This document shows, piece after piece, positions 16,831 to 24,967 of a DNA stretch of 64,000 nucleotides (within the stretch, counting starts at the first letter, position 1; each line of letters begins with the position of its first letter). The stretch is taken from the NCBI RefSeq assembly GCF_014279795.1, contig NZ_CP047945.1, positions 2,066,572 to 2,130,571 of the forward strand, written 5' to 3'. A program made the position numbers and the translations under genes. The notes under the pieces were generated by a model. That model worked only from the letters and a program-made list of their open reading frames with translations. It made no database searches and was not told where the DNA came from. The DNA comes from Synechococcus sp. PROS-7-1. GTDB taxonomy: Bacteria; Cyanobacteriota; Cyanobacteriia; PCC-6307; Cyanobiaceae.

Positions 16831-18117
16831 CTAATCGGAAAGCGCTCTCGGGAGCAGCTCCCTCACTTCCTCGGCCAGAGCCGCCACGGCACCGGGCTGG
16901 CCGCGCAATCGGCGCAGATCCTCACGCTGACCATCCAGACGTTGCGGGGCCTGAAGCCACTCCATGGCCTCTCCGGCGATCTCCTCAGGCGTGATCGGCC
17001 CGACACGCTCAGGAACCACCATCCGTCCGGCAGCAATATTCGGCCAAGCCAGCAGGCCATGGTTTCGCATGCGCCAGGCGCTGAGGAGAAGTCCGATGAG
17101 CCGTCGCAGTCCTGGAAGCCTGGCGAGCAGACCCAGCCAGCCATCCCAGGCCTGCATCACGCCCAGATGTTGCGTTGGCACCAGCACGATCATCGGCACC
17201 CCAAGGGCCCCGAGCTCAGCGGTATTGGCTCCCACGGTGGTGAGAGCAAGCGCACACTGACTGAGTGCAGCGTGCGCAGGCGGGTCTTCCTGCAGGTGAA
17301 TCACCGTGCCGGCATGGGTCAGCAGGCGTCGCCATGGCCAGTGCTCATCGGCGGGCAACAGGGAGTGAATACCACCGCGGTAGTTGGAGGCAATCGCATT
17401 GGTTGCACCAGAGAAGCGCATGAGCTCGTCTGGATTGGTGGTGGGTGCCACCGGCAACAGGAATTGGCAGTTGGGCAGCTGGGCGGCCAAACGATCGGCA
17501 GTCTCCAGCAGGAACGGCATGCCCACACACAACTTGGCAGGTTTTGACCCGGGCATCAACGCCACCCAGAGCCCTTCAGGCAATGGGTCCCTGCCTTTGG
17601 CGTCATCGGACAGATCCGCCATCAAGTCCCCAACAACACGGCACCGCGGCCGGAAACGCCTGGGCAGCTGTTCAAGCACCGCTGGAGCCATGGCGGCGAT
17701 CCGATCGTTCCAACGGGGCCAACGTGCCACCCACTCGGCATAGGTGATGTGGCGATACCCAAGCCGAGCGGACAACAACACAGTCCAAAACTGATCACCA
17801 CCCAGAAACACCACCACACCGCGAGATGGCCAGGGGCCGTAGCGAGCGGGATTCAGCAAGAGACGCCAGAAACGTCGCGCCGGAACAATGCGATCAAACT
17901 GCCCCCAGCGCGCAGCTGCTTCAGCCTCTGTGCCCGTGGCATTCGGGCAGGGAACCAACACCAGACGAAGGCTGATCTGAGAACCAGGAGCCCTGGGCCG
18001 CATCAAGAGGCGACGATGCAGCTGTTCTGCCAAGGGCCGAACCCACGTAGCGAGCTCTCCAGGCCCGTTGGAAACAAAAATGATGGAGAGCGTCTGATCT
18101 GTGAGTCTCGTCGTCAC
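16831..18117 (-). CDS. lipid-A-disaccharide-synthase-related protein (LpxB-like)
   Basis: 428 aa. The N-terminus [22 protein letters not shown], a mid [28 protein letters not shown] and a C-terminal [32 protein letters not shown] match the cyanobacterial family named lipid-A-disaccharide synthase-related, a GT-B glycosyltransferase relative. Marine Synechococcus lipid A and its role are unusual, and this family is distinct from true LpxB, so the sugar-nucleotide substrate is unknown. Followed on the same strand by tRNA-Leu upstream of it (18144-18225) and msrB downstream. Confidence 0.8.
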   Translation of the reverse strand: MTTRLTDQTLSIIFVSNGPGELATWVRPLAEQLHRRLLMRPRAPGSQISLRLVLVPCPNATGTEAEAAARWGQFDRIVPARRFWRLLLNPARYGPWPSRGVVVFLGGDQFWTVLLSARLGYRHITYAEWVARWPRWNDRIAAMAPAVLEQLPRRFRPRCRVVGDLMADLSDDAKGRDPLPEGLWVALMPGSKPAKLCVGMPFLLETADRLAAQLPNCQFLLPVAPTTNPDELMRFSGATNAIASNYRGGIHSLLPADEHWPWRRLLTHAGTVIHLQEDPPAHAALSQCALALTTVGANTAELGALGVPMIVLVPTQHLGVMQAWDGWLGLLARLPGLRRLIGLLLSAWRMRNHGLLAWPNIAAGRMVVPERVGPITPEEIAGEAMEWLQAPQRLDGQREDLRRLRGQPGAVAALAEEVRELLPRALSD

Positions 18118-18143
18118 GCGCGACAGATCAGAGAGGAAAGAAG

Positions 18144-18225
18144 TGCGGATGGCGAGACTTGAACTCGCAAGGCCGAAGCCACACGCCCCTCAAACGTGCG
18201 TGTCTACCAATTCCACCACATCCGC
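18144..18225 (-). tRNA. trnL: tRNA-Leu (GAG)
   Basis: 82 nt on the minus strand. Acceptor strands GCGGATG and CATCCGC pair over 7 bp; the D loop contains GGAATTGGTAGAC; the anticodon stem CACGT/GCGTG closes loop TTGAGGG, giving anticodon GAG; the T arm is CGAGTTCAAGTCTCG. A long variable arm (GGCTTCGGCC-type hairpin) marks class II leucine tRNA. The 3' CCA is not encoded; discriminator A is at 18144. Confidence 0.96.
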
Positions 18226-18372
18226 GTGGTCGACGCAGCCGCTCGGGCCTTGTCGAGGATCGATCATACCGGCTCATGGTGCAGCCCTCTCCTGAAGCCC
18301 CTGTCAGGCAGGGTGAAAAAGGATGCGTAGAACGGACGCTGATACGATCCGCCCTGGCCTGGAAACTGCGGG

Positions 18373-19716
18373 ATGTCCATCGGCAAGGTGCTGATCGCCA
18401 ACCGCGGCGAAATCGCTCTGAGGATCCTGAGGAGCTGCCGTGAGATGGGAATCGCCACGGTCGCTGTCTACAGCACCGTTGATCGCAATGCCCTACACGT
18501 GCAACTGGCAGACGAAGCAGTGTGCGTTGGTGAGGGCCCCAGCAACCGCAGCTACCTAGATATCCCCAACATCCTGGCCGCGGCCACCTCACGTGGGGCT
18601 GATGCCATCCATCCCGGCTACGGCTTTCTCGCGGAGAACGACCGTTTTGCGGAGATCTGCAGAGATCACGGGATCACGTTCGTAGGCCCATCCCCCCACG
18701 CGATCCGCTCCATGGGGGATAAGTCCACGGCCAAAACCACCATGCAGGCCGTGGGGGTTCCCACCGTGCCGGGCAGCGAAGGCCTTCTGTCTGGACCAGA
18801 CGAAGCGGCCGACCTGGCCATGGCCATGGGATATCCCGTGATGATCAAGGCCACAGCCGGCGGTGGTGGCCGGGGCATGCGTCTCGTTCAGTCAGCGGAT
18901 CAACTGGAGAATTTGTTCAAGGCCGCCCAGGGGGAGGCCGAAGCAGCGTTCGGCAACCCTGGGCTCTATATGGAGAAATTCATCGACAGGCCCCGCCACG
19001 TTGAGGTTCAGGTGCTCGCTGACCGCCACGGCCATGTGGTGCACCTCGGTGAGCGCGACTGCTCGATTCAGCGACGGCACCAGAAGCTACTGGAGGAAGC
19101 GCCCAGCCCTGCTCTGGATGAGGACCTGCGCTTGCGCATGGGCGAAGCGGCCGTCGCGGCAGCACGCAGCATCAACTACGAGGGTGCAGGCACCGTTGAA
19201 TTCCTGCTCGATCGCAGCGGCGGCTTCTATTTCATGGAGATGAACACCCGCATCCAGGTGGAACATCCCGTCACAGAAATGGTGACAGGCATCGACCTGA
19301 TCGCGGAGCAGCTGCGCATCGCTGGGGGTGAGCCCATCAGCGTCTCTCAGGACCAGATCGAACTGCGCGGGCATGCCATCGAGTGCCGGATCAACGCCGA
19401 AGATGCAACCCACAATTTCCGGCCTGCTCCCGGGCGGATCACCGGATGGCTTCCTCCAGGAGGCCCAGGTGTCCGCGTCGACAGCCACGTGTATACCGGC
19501 TACGACATCCCACCCTTCTACGACTCACTGATCGGAAAGTTGATTGTTTGGGGACCTGATCGGGAAGCGGCCATCAGCCGCATGCGCAGAGCCTTGAACG
19601 AATGCGCCATCACGGGAATTCCCACCACTGTGGATTTTCACCTGCGCATGCTGGAGCGGCCAGAGTTCCTGCAGGGTGACGTCCACACCAAATTCGTGGA
19701 ACAGGAGATGCTCTGA
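18373..19716 (+). CDS. accC: acetyl-CoA carboxylase, biotin carboxylase subunit
   Basis: 447 aa, standard AccC length. The N-terminal [19 protein letters not shown] starts the preATP-grasp domain; the ATP-grasp lid [12 protein letters not shown] is near 159-170; the biotin/bicarbonate site follows in [19 protein letters not shown], and the catalytic [21 protein letters not shown] lies near 287-307. AccC carboxylates biotin on AccB using ATP and bicarbonate, the first step of fatty acid synthesis. accB is not adjacent, as in other cyanobacteria. Convergent with the YggT gene. Confidence 0.97.
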   Translation: MSIGKVLIANRGEIALRILRSCREMGIATVAVYSTVDRNALHVQLADEAVCVGEGPSNRSYLDIPNILAAATSRGADAIHPGYGFLAENDRFAEICRDHGITFVGPSPHAIRSMGDKSTAKTTMQAVGVPTVPGSEGLLSGPDEAADLAMAMGYPVMIKATAGGGGRGMRLVQSADQLENLFKAAQGEAEAAFGNPGLYMEKFIDRPRHVEVQVLADRHGHVVHLGERDCSIQRRHQKLLEEAPSPALDEDLRLRMGEAAVAAARSINYEGAGTVEFLLDRSGGFYFMEMNTRIQVEHPVTEMVTGIDLIAEQLRIAGGEPISVSQDQIELRGHAIECRINAEDATHNFRPAPGRITGWLPPGGPGVRVDSHVYTGYDIPPFYDSLIGKLIVWGPDREAAISRMRRALNECAITGIPTTVDFHLRMLERPEFLQGDVHTKFVEQEML

Positions 19717-19738
19717 ACACAGCGGGCCGCAAGCAGTC

Positions 19739-20068
19739 TCAAGCGATCGTCTGAGCGCGCTGCAACACCATCGTGAACAGCCCCTGCTGCCCCACCAGCA
19801 ACTCACGGATCAAACTCACGATCCCAACCCAGATCACAGGGGTCACATCAACCCCACCGATGGGGGACACCACGCGACGGGTCAGCGCAAGCACCGGTTC
19901 AGTGGGCAAGGCGATCACCGCCCAGGGTGCGGCCTTCAAATCCACCTGGGGATACCAGGTGAGCACGATGCGCAGAAGGAACATCAGACTCCAGGCTGCC
20001 AGCAGCAATCCCAACAGCGGATTCAAAAGAGACAGCACCTGGAGCAAGGTGGGCGTCACAAACCTCAA
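19739..20068 (-). CDS. YggT family membrane protein (Ycf19-like)
   Basis: 109 aa with two YggT-type hydrophobic segments: LLGLLLAAWSLMFLLRIVLTWYP (about 18-40, with the conserved WYP) and the later VIWVGIVSLIRELLVG. Between them lies PWAVIALPTEPVLALTRRVVSPIGGVDVTPV, the family signature P-TEP-L-R-P-GG-D--P. YggT/Ycf19 proteins are thylakoid or inner-membrane proteins linked to chloroplast and cell-division membrane organisation; the exact role is unclear. Divergent from psbX. Confidence 0.9.
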   Translation of the reverse strand: MRFVTPTLLQVLSLLNPLLGLLLAAWSLMFLLRIVLTWYPQVDLKAAPWAVIALPTEPVLALTRRVVSPIGGVDVTPVIWVGIVSLIRELLVGQQGLFTMVLQRAQTIA

Positions 20069-20101
20069 AGCAATCGAAGCGACATCGTAGAAACATGCCA
20101 G

Positions 20102-20116
20102 CGATCCCTAGGATCG
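20102..20116. promoter_or_regulatory. short inverted repeat in the yggT-psbX divergent region
   Basis: CGATCC (20102-20107) and GGATCG (20111-20116) pair around CTA. It lies 41 bp upstream of the psbX ATG and could be an operator or an RNA leader hairpin. No other evidence. Confidence 0.25.
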
Positions 20117-20156
20117 TTGCGTTTCCGTCCAGATCGTCAGCCCCGGCGCGCTCGCT

Positions 20157-20279
20157 ATGACCCCCTCCCTCGCCAATTTCCTCAGCAGCCTGGTCTGGGG
20201 TGCCGTCATCGTTGTTGTCCCGGCCTCCATCGGTCTCTTTTTCTTGAGCCAGACCGACCGCGTCGATCGCAAACTCTGA
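20157..20279 (+). CDS. psbX: photosystem II protein PsbX
   Basis: 40 aa, too short for most ORF finders. It has one membrane helix ([19 protein letters not shown]) flanked by [11 protein letters not shown] and the hydrophilic end QTDRVDRKL, the PsbX pattern. PsbX is a small thylakoid subunit of photosystem II beside cytochrome b559 that helps quinone exchange at the QB side. It is followed after 81 bp by ycf66, a psbX-ycf66 neighbourhood usual for marine picocyanobacteria. Confidence 0.92.
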   Translation: MTPSLANFLSSLVWGAVIVVVPASIGLFFLSQTDRVDRKL

Positions 20280-20360
20280 TCGCTCTGGCGCGCTTCGTAG
20301 ACTTATTAGGTCAGTGCTTGTTTGATCGAGAGCTGACAACCGTTTCCCGGGGGCCTCAAC

Positions 20361-21308
20361 GTGGTTAACGCCAGTCTTAATTGGGCCAGCATTGTTGGAA
20401 TCGTGCTGGCCGTTGGCGGCGCAATGCTGTATTTCATGCGCAGCTTCAAGCCAGCGCTGGCTCGCGATTACGACGTCTTTTTTGCGGCCATCGGTCTTCT
20501 CTGTGGAGGAATTCTGTTCTTCCAGGGATGGCGTCTGGACCCAATCCTCCAGTTCGGTCAGTTCCTCCTCGCTGGCACCACGGTCTTTTTCGCCTACGAA
20601 AGCGTGCGCCTCCGTGGTATTTCCGCAGAGCAGGCCAAACGCTCGGCCTATTTCGATGACGAGCCCCCGACCCGCGCTCCCGCCGGTGGCCTGCGCGGGG
20701 GATACGACGATGCTTATGACCGCTTCGACGAACCTCAACCCCTGAGGCGCCGCTTCGCCGGCAGAGAGTTCGACGAGGCTGAGCCGGAAGACCAAGACTT
20801 CTACAGACCGCGGCGGAACCCCCGCGCTGCCATCCCTGAAGAGGCTGCAAGCCGCAGGCGAGGCCGCAGCGAGGCCTCCAGTGGCTGGAACGGTGATTCA
20901 GAGCAGGATCGACGCATGGCGCGATTCGGCAATCGTGAGGATGAGCCCCTTCGCTCTGGCCCCAGCTTCGGCGACCGACGCAGCCAAAGGGAAGATCAGC
21001 GCCGCGGCAGCCGACCCAATCCCGCAGCCAGTCGTTCAGCCAATCCGACCCCAACAGCGGAACGGAGCAGTGCTCCAACCCAACAGCCCCAAGGCAGCAG
21101 GCCTGTGGGCCGTTCCCAAGCCGGCGTCCCCCAAGGCACTCCTCTGCGCCAAAAGGCCGAGGACGCTTCCTTCACCCCGAGTGAGCGCACGACGCCCACA
21201 CCAGCGCGCAGGCCTTCAGGACCCACTGCTGCCAGAACTGATAGCGCTGATCGCACGCCACCACGCAGTTCCCGTCCACGGGACAACAGTTCCCGTTTCG
21301 ACGACTGA
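20361..21308 (+). CDS. ycf66: Ycf66 family protein with disordered tail
   Basis: 315 aa from GTG 20361. The first 90 residues hold the Ycf66 domain with three hydrophobic segments: WASIVGIVLAVGGAMLYFM, YDVFFAAIGLLCGGILFFQGWRLDPILQFGQFLLAGTTVFFAYESVRLRG. The rest is Arg/Pro/Ser/Asp-rich, likely disordered (GSRPNPAASRSANPTPTAERS). Ycf66 proteins are thylakoid-associated and of unknown function, conserved in cyanobacteria and some plastids. The gene ends where the next lipoprotein gene begins. Confidence 0.88.
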   Translation: MVNASLNWASIVGIVLAVGGAMLYFMRSFKPALARDYDVFFAAIGLLCGGILFFQGWRLDPILQFGQFLLAGTTVFFAYESVRLRGISAEQAKRSAYFDDEPPTRAPAGGLRGGYDDAYDRFDEPQPLRRRFAGREFDEAEPEDQDFYRPRRNPRAAIPEEAASRRRGRSEASSGWNGDSEQDRRMARFGNREDEPLRSGPSFGDRRSQREDQRRGSRPNPAASRSANPTPTAERSSAPTQQPQGSRPVGRSQAGVPQGTPLRQKAEDASFTPSERTTPTPARRPSGPTAARTDSADRTPPRSSRPRDNSSRFDD

Positions 21309-21322
21309 AGCGTCTGATCCTG

Positions 21323-21832
21323 GTGCTCTTGCTGGCTGGTCTTACCCAAGCTGGCTGCAGCGGCAGAAGCCGCCGAGCTCCGAGTGGACTGGCACCAACC
21401 CAACAGCAGCAACCCAGCCTGAGTGGGGATGGCAGCAAACTGGCCGTAATCGTCGATCAACGCGGGCGACCAACCGTGCAACTGAGGGATCTCAAGAGCG
21501 GGCAGCTTCTGCAACTCCGCCACTTTTCTCACCACCAGCCTCACAGCTCACCGTCGCTGAGTTGGAACGGTCGCTACCTCGCCGCTGTGATTCAGCGGGG
21601 CAACCGCCGACTTGTGCTGATCGAAGACCGTCTCACAGGCCGGGCCCATCCACTGAGGCTTCCTGCAGGACGTGATCCTGTGAACCTCAGCCTGGCACCG
21701 AATGGACGCGAACTGGCTGTTCAAACGGCTGAGCAGGGGCGTTGGCAGGTTGAGGTGTTCGACCTCAGCGAACTGCTTGAACCCGATCGTCCTGGAGGGC
21801 GTCGCGAAACAACAACCCCGCAGGAACCTTGA
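21323..21832 (+). CDS. TolB-like beta-propeller lipoprotein (copy 1)
   Basis: 169 aa from GTG 21323. The N-terminus is LLLAGLTQAGC, ending in a lipobox (QAGC), then QQQPSLSGDGSKLAVIVDQRGRPTVQLRDL and SLSWNGRYLAAVIQRGNRRLVLI: WD/TolB-type blades. A GTG start leaves a very short signal peptide. Reading in-frame from CTG 21305 adds KRLILV, giving a proper lipoprotein signal and overlapping the ycf66 stop in a CTGA, parallel to the TTGA junction of the next gene. Homologous to the following gene (about the same length). Role unknown; such small propellers often scaffold envelope complexes. Confidence 0.7.
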   Translation: MLLLAGLTQAGCSGRSRRAPSGLAPTQQQQPSLSGDGSKLAVIVDQRGRPTVQLRDLKSGQLLQLRHFSHHQPHSSPSLSWNGRYLAAVIQRGNRRLVLIEDRLTGRAHPLRLPAGRDPVNLSLAPNGRELAVQTAEQGRWQVEVFDLSELLEPDRPGGRRETTTPQEP

Positions 21833-22320
21833 AGGGGTGGTGGGGACCAGTGATCCTGGCTTCAGTGCTGGGCATCAGCATCGCGGGGTGCTCCGGTTCC
21901 GGCATGCGTCCGCAACCGGGCTTGAATTCCGCACTGCGGCGCAGTGCAGACAGTCGCCGGCAACCAGCCCTAGGGCAGCGGTGGCTGGTGTCGATCGCAA
22001 ACCGAAACGGACGGGAACGCATTGAGCTGGTGGATTTGCGCACGCGCCAACCGGTGCCTCTGCCTGGACTCAATCAAGCCGGAAGCCAACCGGTGAGCGT
22101 GAGCGTGAGCGCCAATGGCCAGCGCATTGCTCTCGTTCGCACCCGGGAGGGACGCACAGAGCTGATGCTCTACCGACGAAGCGCCGGAGCTCTTCAGCGA
22201 CTGCCAGTCGAACCGTCAGGAGTTCCGAGGGAGGTGAGCCTTGATGGCGAAGGCAAGCGTCTGGCCGTCCAGGTGAGTCGCCAGGGGCGCTGGGACGTGG
22301 ATGTGATCCGACTCCCCTGA
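21829..22320 (+). CDS. TolB-like beta-propeller lipoprotein (copy 2)
   Basis: 163 aa from TTG 21829, overlapping the previous stop (TTGA). Signal MKGWWGPVILASVLGISIAGC with lipobox near residue 21. The mature part repeats the plan of the previous protein: QRWLVSIANRNGRERIELVDLRT, VSVSVSANGQRIALVRTREGRTELMLYR, REVSLDGEGKRLAVQVSRQGRWDVDVIRL. The close match to copy 1 (SANG/APNG, AVQ, GRW-V-V end) indicates tandem duplication. Three blades cannot close a propeller, so dimerisation of the two proteins is possible (inference). Confidence 0.75.
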   Translation: MKGWWGPVILASVLGISIAGCSGSGMRPQPGLNSALRRSADSRRQPALGQRWLVSIANRNGRERIELVDLRTRQPVPLPGLNQAGSQPVSVSVSANGQRIALVRTREGRTELMLYRRSAGALQRLPVEPSGVPREVSLDGEGKRLAVQVSRQGRWDVDVIRLP

Positions 22321-22536
22321 TCAGCGCAGGAAACCAGCCCAGTGCAAAAAGGTGTCGTGGCTGATGGCTTCGACCGCCAGCACAGCGACAAAACCAATCA
22401 TTGCGAAGCGTCCATTGACCCGTTCGGCGTATGCACTCCAGCCAAAGGCCGGAATATCACTCGTCGTCGCACTGGTGGTAGGAGTCGACTCGGACTCAGG
22501 CCCCTTAACACTCGCGTCGGCACTGCTGGTCGTCAT
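22321..22536 (-). CDS. hli: high-light-inducible protein (HLIP)
   Basis: 71 aa. The C-terminal half carries the chlorophyll-binding motif of the CAB/ELIP/HLIP family: FGWSAYAERVNGRFAMIGFVAVLAVE, with E-x-x-N-G-R-x-A-M-x-G-F. A Ser/Thr-rich N-terminus of about 30 residues precedes it. HLIPs bind chlorophyll and carotenoid in the thylakoid and quench excess energy under high light; they are small single-helix proteins. It sits 9 bp after the ABC transporter gene, same strand, so probably shares its transcript. Confidence 0.93.
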   Translation of the reverse strand: MTTSSADASVKGPESESTPTTSATTSDIPAFGWSAYAERVNGRFAMIGFVAVLAVEAISHDTFLHWAGFLR

Positions 22537-22545
22537 GCGTAGGGA

Positions 22546-24531
22546 TCAGGAATGTCCAAAGTCATAGCTGGCGGCGGGGAGAAGCTGCCATCCACCCAGG
22601 CCATCCAGAGCCAAAACAGTGTCGTGGTACGACTTGAGTGTGGGCCTGTGACCAATGCTGATCACGGATAGCTCGCGCTGGCGCAGGAGCTTGTACAGAC
22701 GATCTTCCGTGGCCACATCGAGAGCACTTGTGGCTTCGTCCAGCACCACGAAACGCGGTGCATTGAGAAGCAAGCGACCGAAGGCGAGGCGCTGCTGCTC
22801 ACCCAGCGACAAAATTCTCGGCCAGTCTTGCTTCACATCCAGATCCGGATAGCGGCTGACCAACCCCCCGAGATTGACCTCCTCGAGCACATGGCGCAGC
22901 TGGTCATCGCTGTAGCGACTTTCATCGGTGGGATAACACAGTTGCTCTCGCAACGATCCCAGCAGCATGTAGGGCTTCTGAGGGATAAAAAGGAGATCTC
23001 CCGTGGCGGGACGCTCCACTTCCCCATGGCTCGGCGACCAAAGACCGCTGATCATGCGCAAGAGCGATGTCTTGCCACAACCGGAGGGGCCAACAACCAG
23101 CAAACGGTCAGCCTCGCCAACGCTGAGGCTGAGATCACGCAAGATCGGCAAGTCACTCCCTGGAGGCGTGAGATCGGCATGACGAACCACAATTGCATTG
23201 GACGCCTGCTGGACGACAGACGCATCAATGGAGTCGCGACTGACTTGCTCAACCTGACTCTGGAATCCTTCAAGACGTGTCACACCCGCTGTGAACTTGG
23301 CGAGCTCATCAATGCGGTTGACAACAAACAACAGCGACCCTTCAACCATGTTGAAAGCAAAGCCAGCTTGCACAAAACGTCCATAGTCAATCTCTCCTGC
23401 GAAATATGGTCCAGCCATAATCAGATATGGGAAAAAGACACCGGCATATCCCACGGATCGCTGCATGGCACTGATGATCACCTGCCAGACAATCAGAAGA
23501 TTGAAGTTGCTAACGACCGTGCCCAGTCTTCGCGTGGTTTCCTGCCTCTCCGGCTCCTCTCCTGAATAAAAGGCAATGGATTCAGCATTATTGCGGATGT
23601 GCACCAGTCCATAGCGGAAATTCGCCTCATATCGCAGCTGGTCGAAGTTGATGCGAACCAGACGGCGACCCGCGTAAACAAGCAATGCAGTCGTAAAGAG
23701 AGCATAGGCAAAAAGCGAAAAAGTCAGCCTTTGGCTTATACTCCAAAGGATAATAATATTCAAAGAAAATGTCAGAACGGCATCAAAGATTCCAAGCGTG
23801 AAAAGAAGACTTTGCTCCGTGAAAGCCTTCACATCGTCTGTGATTCGCTGGTCAGGATTGTCAAGACCCGTCGCCTGCTCATCATTGGGGTTCAAGATGT
23901 AATAAGCCCTATTGCTCAAATATTCATCGATCAATCCACTCGACAACCACTCGCGCCAAATCAGGCCCAACTTGGCCGTAAAGTAAATCTGAGCCGTGCG
24001 GATCGGCAACGCAACAACAAAACAAGTTGCGTAAATCGCAAGGATCCGATTAAAACCAGCTTCCTGCTTGGCCACCAAGGCATTGGTGATATCACGCGCA
24101 ATAAATCCAATACCAGCATTAATTCCATTCACCGTCAGCAGCATCAAAACAATGGCGCCAAGCAGCAGCCAGTGCAGCCAACGCCTGTTGCGCAGCTGCT
24201 GACGCATCAACAGGAATGAGCCTGCCCCGAGCAGGAACAATGCTGAAAAAACAATGCCCCACCAGCCGCTCCAGATGCCATCAATCGTTGTGCTGATGCC
24301 ACCGAAATATTTCTCTGTTAGCGCTGGGAGCAGCTGCTCAGAAAGATTGATCAGGCCGGTCAGAGCGACCAGCACAAGCCCACCAACGCAGAAGAGAAGT
24401 GACAGCAGCAGCCCAGAGAACTGCCAGCCCGTGGCCTGATCGAGGGGGAGAAAAAATGGCTGCGCGAGGTTACGGAGCCTTCGCAGCTGGCCTGACAAGC
24501 CAGACACAGGAGCCATGGAGGGAGTGATCAT
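22546..24531 (-). CDS. SbmA/BacA-like ABC transporter (ATPase-permease)
   Basis: 661 aa half-transporter. The membrane part (about 50-390) has six hydrophobic segments and the SbmA_BacA/ABCD-type core (WREWLSSGLIDEYLSNRAYYILN and the DNPDQRITDDVKAFTEQSLLF stretch). The nucleotide-binding domain has Walker A VGPSGCGKTSLL, signature LSLGEQQRLAFGR, and Walker B FVVLDEATSALD, then an H-loop SVISIGHRP. Relatives import vitamin B12, bleomycin and peptides or move fatty-acyl CoA. Substrate unknown. The central membrane region is noticeably AT-richer than the ATPase region. Probably co-transcribed with the HLIP gene. Confidence 0.9.
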   Translation of the reverse strand: MITPSMAPVSGLSGQLRRLRNLAQPFFLPLDQATGWQFSGLLLSLLFCVGGLVLVALTGLINLSEQLLPALTEKYFGGISTTIDGIWSGWWGIVFSALFLLGAGSFLLMRQQLRNRRWLHWLLLGAIVLMLLTVNGINAGIGFIARDITNALVAKQEAGFNRILAIYATCFVVALPIRTAQIYFTAKLGLIWREWLSSGLIDEYLSNRAYYILNPNDEQATGLDNPDQRITDDVKAFTEQSLLFTLGIFDAVLTFSLNIIILWSISQRLTFSLFAYALFTTALLVYAGRRLVRINFDQLRYEANFRYGLVHIRNNAESIAFYSGEEPERQETTRRLGTVVSNFNLLIVWQVIISAMQRSVGYAGVFFPYLIMAGPYFAGEIDYGRFVQAGFAFNMVEGSLLFVVNRIDELAKFTAGVTRLEGFQSQVEQVSRDSIDASVVQQASNAIVVRHADLTPPGSDLPILRDLSLSVGEADRLLVVGPSGCGKTSLLRMISGLWSPSHGEVERPATGDLLFIPQKPYMLLGSLREQLCYPTDESRYSDDQLRHVLEEVNLGGLVSRYPDLDVKQDWPRILSLGEQQRLAFGRLLLNAPRFVVLDEATSALDVATEDRLYKLLRQRELSVISIGHRPTLKSYHDTVLALDGLGGWQLLPAASYDFGHS

Positions 24532-24555
24532 GACGGCATTCTGACCAGCTCAGCT

Positions 24556-24897
24556 CTAGCCGGGTGGCCATGCGAGCTCACGACCACCGATCACATGCAC
24601 ATGCAGGTGAAACACGGTCTGGCCAGCGCCCGCTCCGGTGTTGACCACGGTGCGCCAATCCTCCAGTCCCTCCTGCTGGGCAACCCGTGCAGCTACCAGC
24701 AAGAGATGACCAAGCAGGGAGGCGTGCTGGTCTTGCGCCTCACGCAGACTTGGAATCGGCTCACGGGGAATCACCAACACGTGAACCGGAGCCTGGGGGG
24801 CAACATCCCGGAAGGCAAGACAGTGATCGTCGCTGTAGACCTCATCACAGGGAATCTCACCCCGCAGGATGCGGGCAAAAATCGTGTCCTCGGCCAT
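24556..24897 (-). CDS. HIT (histidine triad) family hydrolase
   Basis: 113 aa from ATG 24897 (a 9-codon extension to 24924 is possible). The Hint branch of HIT proteins: TIFARILRGEIPCDEVYSDDHCLAFRDVAPQAPVHVLVIPREPI, then the histidine triad FHLHVHVIGGREL (H-x-H-x-H). Such proteins hydrolyse aminoacyl-AMP, phosphoramidates or dinucleotides in the cytosol. Divergent from comM; the two start codons are about 70 bp apart. Confidence 0.9.
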   Translation of the reverse strand: MAEDTIFARILRGEIPCDEVYSDDHCLAFRDVAPQAPVHVLVIPREPIPSLREAQDQHASLLGHLLLVAARVAQQEGLEDWRTVVNTGAGAGQTVFHLHVHVIGGRELAWPPG

Positions 24898-24967
24898 GGC
24901 GCTGGGCTCGTTGGAGAAAGGCATGCGACGGACTGGGCATTGGATCCCTGAACCGTTTCAACCATGA

